A stretch of DNA of 64,000 nt, taken from assembly GCF_049310025.1 (NCBI RefSeq), contig NZ_JBJYKD010000012.1, positions 1 to 64,000 on the forward strand. Reading direction: 5' to 3'. Positions 61,038 through 64,000 of this stretch are shown in pieces. The translations under genes were made by a program, and so were the position numbers. Each line of letters begins with the position of its first letter. Positions within the stretch are counted from its first letter, which is position 1. The stretch is from JBJYKD01 sp049310025. Lineage in GTDB: Bacteria > Bacillota > Thermosediminibacteria > Thermosediminibacterales > Tepidanaerobacteraceae. A model generated the notes under the pieces. The model was not told where the DNA came from, did not search any database, and saw only the letters and a program-made list of their open reading frames with translations.

Positions 61038-64000
61038 TCAATCATGACTTTTAGATTCACTTTTTATTATTTTAGAAAATAGTTCATCTATCATTTTCAG
61101 TTCATTGGAAATGATTATTCGCACTTTTTTTCTAAGGTCGCCCACACTTTTTTTGTCCACGTCTTCAATGCTTTTGAGCCATTTTAATACTTTTCCATTG
61201 CATTCCAAGCCAAGGTCGGATAATCGTTTGTGGAGTTGATCCGATTCATTGAATTTGGGAATAGGTGCCACATCGAATATCTTTTTATGGACATTGGGAT
61301 GATTTTTTTGGGACTTTTTTCTCAACGGTCCCAGGAGGTCGTCAATTATAGACGAATTTAAGCATGCGCACAGATAATATGCTTCTTTAACATCGTCCGT
61401 CTCGTAATAATAAAATGCACTTTCCACAATAAAACCGTTAACGGAAACCCCAAATAGATGGGTTGCCCGGCGCAATATTCCATCCGTGTCGACAACACAG
61501 GCAACACTGACACGCTGAAAATTGGGATAAATTACTTTGTATTTCTTTAATGGATTTTGTGCGGTTAATTTTTTTTGGTAGTCGATCCATTCAAATATGC
61601 TCGTATTATTTTTTGTTTTTTTTGATCGCAGCTTGAACCAATTGAAATCGGCCTGTTTTATCCATTCCGCCAGCTTAAAACATCCCTTTTCATTCGCAGA
61701 ATCAATATCGACAATTTGATAGCCATTGTTCACGGGTTCTATGGGAAGAACTATCATCTGTATATTTCTGTATGCAAAGGGAATTACATCATCACCGAGT
61801 AAAGTGCAGTAAAGAAAAGGCGACTCGATATTTCCCCTTATCTCTATATCTTTATAGTCTCGAACAGGCCCGCTTTTACTCGGCGTAAAAGTAATTACCG
61901 GCGGACAGTTTAAATCAAAGCCCAAGGGAGACCGGTTTAACTTTACAAACCAAAATGAACGCGGCACAATTGTCGCTCCTTGTTTGAATCTCGACCTGTA
62001 ATAACTGACTGCATTTTCCGTGGTGCCCCTGCCGGAGGCCCAGAATGACCTTTTTCCTCGTATATGGAGATAATAACCTGTCCTGGTAACTTTCAGTTGT
62101 TTTTCGGCTTCCGGTAAACCTGCATTTTTACATTCCAGATTGCCCTGTAATATAATTCCATCAACCGGATAATTCATCGCAGAATCCTTGCTTTTTCTTG
62201 CCATAACTACGCAAGAAGGAACATTAAACAGCGGTGTTACATTTTCACAATCCCAAATTTCCTCCCACAACAAATTATCCTGATAATCAGCTTTTAGCTT
62301 AAATATACGCCTTCGCAAACCGTCATGCTGGTCGGCATAAAATATACTCTTGGGGAAAACAAAAGCAATCACGCCGCCACTTTTCAGGTATAGATCCGCT
62401 GTGCGAACCAGAAACAGAGCGGCCATTTCAAGATGGGTAACAAGCTCGCTGCGCCCCGACAGCAATTCATATTCGTGTAGAATTTGTTTTTTCAGAAAAT
62501 CCTGATATGGCTTGTTTAAAAATCGAAGGGCAATCCACGGCGGATTTCCTACAACGCAATCAAACTTGTTCCTCCAAAACAGGGGTTTAAAAATGTTTTT
62601 CAGCATATATGCCCAGATACTGTCCCGTTCTGCATTCAAAAATTCCATCAATGTTCCGGATAACTCATACAATGATTCAACAATAGATTGATCGTTTACA
62701 TGCGGAAATTTCCGTGCTGAAAGCAGGTTTTTGAATGATTCCATAGAAAGGGATCCGTTATTCTGCTTGTTCTTTTCGGCAAACTCCCCGGCTAGATTAA
62801 CCGCCCGGTCGTAGTCATAAATGTGCTGCAGAAGAGCCTCGGGAATTTTCACTTTACGATTTTCAAGCTGTACGCAGTAATATGTCGATTCCCTTTCAAC
62901 ATCGCTCTCGGGAAGTAAAATTGTATCGGCCAGATAGACGGGTATAGCGACATTCCCGGCGCTCCTCTTTTTCAACAATTCTCCCAGAGCCATTATATAA
63001 TTGGTCTTTGCAATCATTACCGCCAGCGGATGTACATCAGCGCCTGTAACCGACTTTAAGATATGGGTTAGAGTATCACTGCTATTTCCCAAACGTTCAC
63101 GTTTTTCCTGAATTGCCAGGTACAGAAAGGTTCCGGAGCCGCACGAAGGATCAAACATATCACATCGAGGATTGTCATCCAGAATTTTTTTAATAATCTT
63201 ATGGGCCAGCCAGTCCGGAGTGTAATATTCTCCAAGATCGTGACGGGTTTCCGGGTCCACCAGTTCTTGATACAACATTTTTAAAACATCTCCGGAAGCT
63301 CTGGTCAGGTCATAATTCGTTAAAAGACTAAAAAATTGATTTGCTATTTTTACCGTCACATTCCGGGCTTCTTTGCGTATAAGCCATGCAAAAAAATCCT
63401 CTTCAATAAAATTTTCAATTCCCTGGTTTTTAAAAAACTGACCGCTCAGAATCTCGTAAATATGGTCTGCACCGTCAGTTAAAGACGCATGTTCCGCGAG
63501 TCTCATCCATGCCATAAGTTTTGCCAGTGTTGCCAAATAGGTATGGCGAACAAACAATTCATCTCCCGTAACCTTATTGCCATATACGATGCTCAAATAC
63601 TTCTCCCAATTTTCATAAATCACTTTATACATGCTATGGCATTTTAATTTGTTCCACAGGGCCAGGAGGTTATTAATTATAACATGAAATGCATGACTTT
63701 GTACGCCGAAATCTTTTTTAAAGTTCACGCTATCCGGATGGAGCCTGCATTGGCGAAAAAAATAGCGATCAAGGAAAAAGTAAATTTCTGCAGCATTTAG
63801 GTCATTCCAGTTGACCCTTTCATTTAAATTTAGCTCGATGTTATCAGGCGTGATGTCGCCTGCCGGTTCTAATAGCGAGGGGGAATAGGTGTAAAAACGT
63901 TCACCGTCTGTTGCAATGCATATATACGGTGTTCTTTCATCACTATGTTCCTGGAGCCATAATATGGCCAAATACTTTCGTAATTGTTCTTTGGCCTGCG
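61038..64000 (-). CDS. N6-adenine DNA methyltransferase, Eco57I/type IIG-like, 5' end outside the window
   Basis: At least 987 residues; the frame is open to the right edge (..AKEQLRKYLAILWLQEH), so the N-terminus is missing. SAM motif I is DMFDPSCGSGTFLYLA (near residue 280 of the visible part) and catalytic motif IV is VVGNPPWIALRF. Preceding it is LVDPETRHDLGEYYTPDWLA, typical of this class. The C-terminal 350 residues probably recognise the target. Visible N-terminal IATDGERFYTYSP recalls nuclease-type domains of single-chain restriction-modification enzymes, but the catalytic part cannot be judged here. Composition is AT-richer than the trp genes, suggesting transfer. Partner genes, if any, lie beyond the edge. 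Confidence 0.88.
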   Translation of the reverse strand, partial: QAKEQLRKYLAILWLQEHSDERTPYICIATDGERFYTYSPSLLEPAGDITPDNIELNLNERVNWNDLNAAEIYFFLDRYFFRQCRLHPDSVNFKKDFGVQSHAFHVIINNLLALWNKLKCHSMYKVIYENWEKYLSIVYGNKVTGDELFVRHTYLATLAKLMAWMRLAEHASLTDGADHIYEILSGQFFKNQGIENFIEEDFFAWLIRKEARNVTVKIANQFFSLLTNYDLTRASGDVLKMLYQELVDPETRHDLGEYYTPDWLAHKIIKKILDDNPRCDMFDPSCGSGTFLYLAIQEKRERLGNSSDTLTHILKSVTGADVHPLAVMIAKTNYIMALGELLKKRSAGNVAIPVYLADTILLPESDVERESTYYCVQLENRKVKIPEALLQHIYDYDRAVNLAGEFAEKNKQNNGSLSMESFKNLLSARKFPHVNDQSIVESLYELSGTLMEFLNAERDSIWAYMLKNIFKPLFWRNKFDCVVGNPPWIALRFLNKPYQDFLKKQILHEYELLSGRSELVTHLEMAALFLVRTADLYLKSGGVIAFVFPKSIFYADQHDGLRRRIFKLKADYQDNLLWEEIWDCENVTPLFNVPSCVVMARKSKDSAMNYPVDGIILQGNLECKNAGLPEAEKQLKVTRTGYYLHIRGKRSFWASGRGTTENAVSYYRSRFKQGATIVPRSFWFVKLNRSPLGFDLNCPPVITFTPSKSGPVRDYKDIEIRGNIESPFLYCTLLGDDVIPFAYRNIQMIVLPIEPVNNGYQIVDIDSANEKGCFKLAEWIKQADFNWFKLRSKKTKNNTSIFEWIDYQKKLTAQNPLKKYKVIYPNFQRVSVACVVDTDGILRRATHLFGVSVNGFIVESAFYYYETDDVKEAYYLCACLNSSIIDDLLGPLRKKSQKNHPNVHKKIFDVAPIPKFNESDQLHKRLSDLGLECNGKVLKWLKSIEDVDKKSVGDLRKKVRIIISNELKMIDELFSKIIKSESKSHD

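Overview
The window looks like chromosomal DNA of an endospore-forming, probably thermophilic and anaerobic Firmicute of the Thermoanaerobacterales/Thermosediminibacterales type. This is inferred from gene content and style, not from a database hit. Supporting signs are a GerA/GerB/GerC germinant receptor operon, SpoIIR, a short alpha/beta-type SASP, S-layer (SLH) proteins, T-box leaders, a GlnR-type MerR regulator next to glutamine synthetase, and PdxST with a MocR-type PdxR. Most genes are on the minus strand. No rRNA, tRNA, CRISPR array, prophage or intact insertion sequence was seen.

Layout. 0-5 kb: asparaginase, an SLC1-type symporter with altered motifs, glutamate racemase, and a peptidoglycan-binding/PQQ-propeller fusion. 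5-13 kb: SASP, DUF1858 protein, arginine/lysine decarboxylase, spoIIR, the gerABC operon and a small membrane protein. 13-18 kb: ACT-domain protein paired with a UPF0210 protein, a lytic transglycosylase, an aminotransferase behind a T-box leader whose antiterminator/terminator module occurs twice, and a SagB-type nitroreductase. 18.5-30 kb: a cell-surface locus of two SLH proteins and a 2,367-residue protein with 21 IPT/TIG repeats. 30-31 kb: a non-coding stretch with two perfect DnaA boxes and several variants. 31-43 kb: ilvN and ilvD, phosphofructokinase, pdxT/pdxS with divergent pdxR, two tandem glnA paralogues with divergent glnR, a GntR regulator, a MagIII-like DNA glycosylase and a flavin reductase.

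44-54 kb is an accessory sugar locus: GntR regulator, ABC transporter (binding protein, two permeases, and a divergently placed ATPase), split transketolase, aldo/keto reductase, an IolB-like isomerase and a PucR-type regulator. No other inositol genes are present. This suggests a pathway in which an imported sugar or sugar acid is isomerised to a ketose, cleaved by transketolase, and the leftover aldehyde reduced. It is the best candidate here for an undescribed pathway.

54-61 kb is a complete tryptophan operon in the order trpE-G-D-C-F-B-A. It is transcribed from a strong sigma-A-like promoter through a T-box with a UGG (Trp) specifier. trpE is broken by a -1 frameshift in an A run. 61 kb to the right edge is a large N6-adenine DNA methyltransferase of the Eco57I/type IIG kind, cut by the window edge.

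Start codons were chosen from visible Shine-Dalgarno sequences, and several are GTG or TTG. Promoters, operators and terminators were read by eye.
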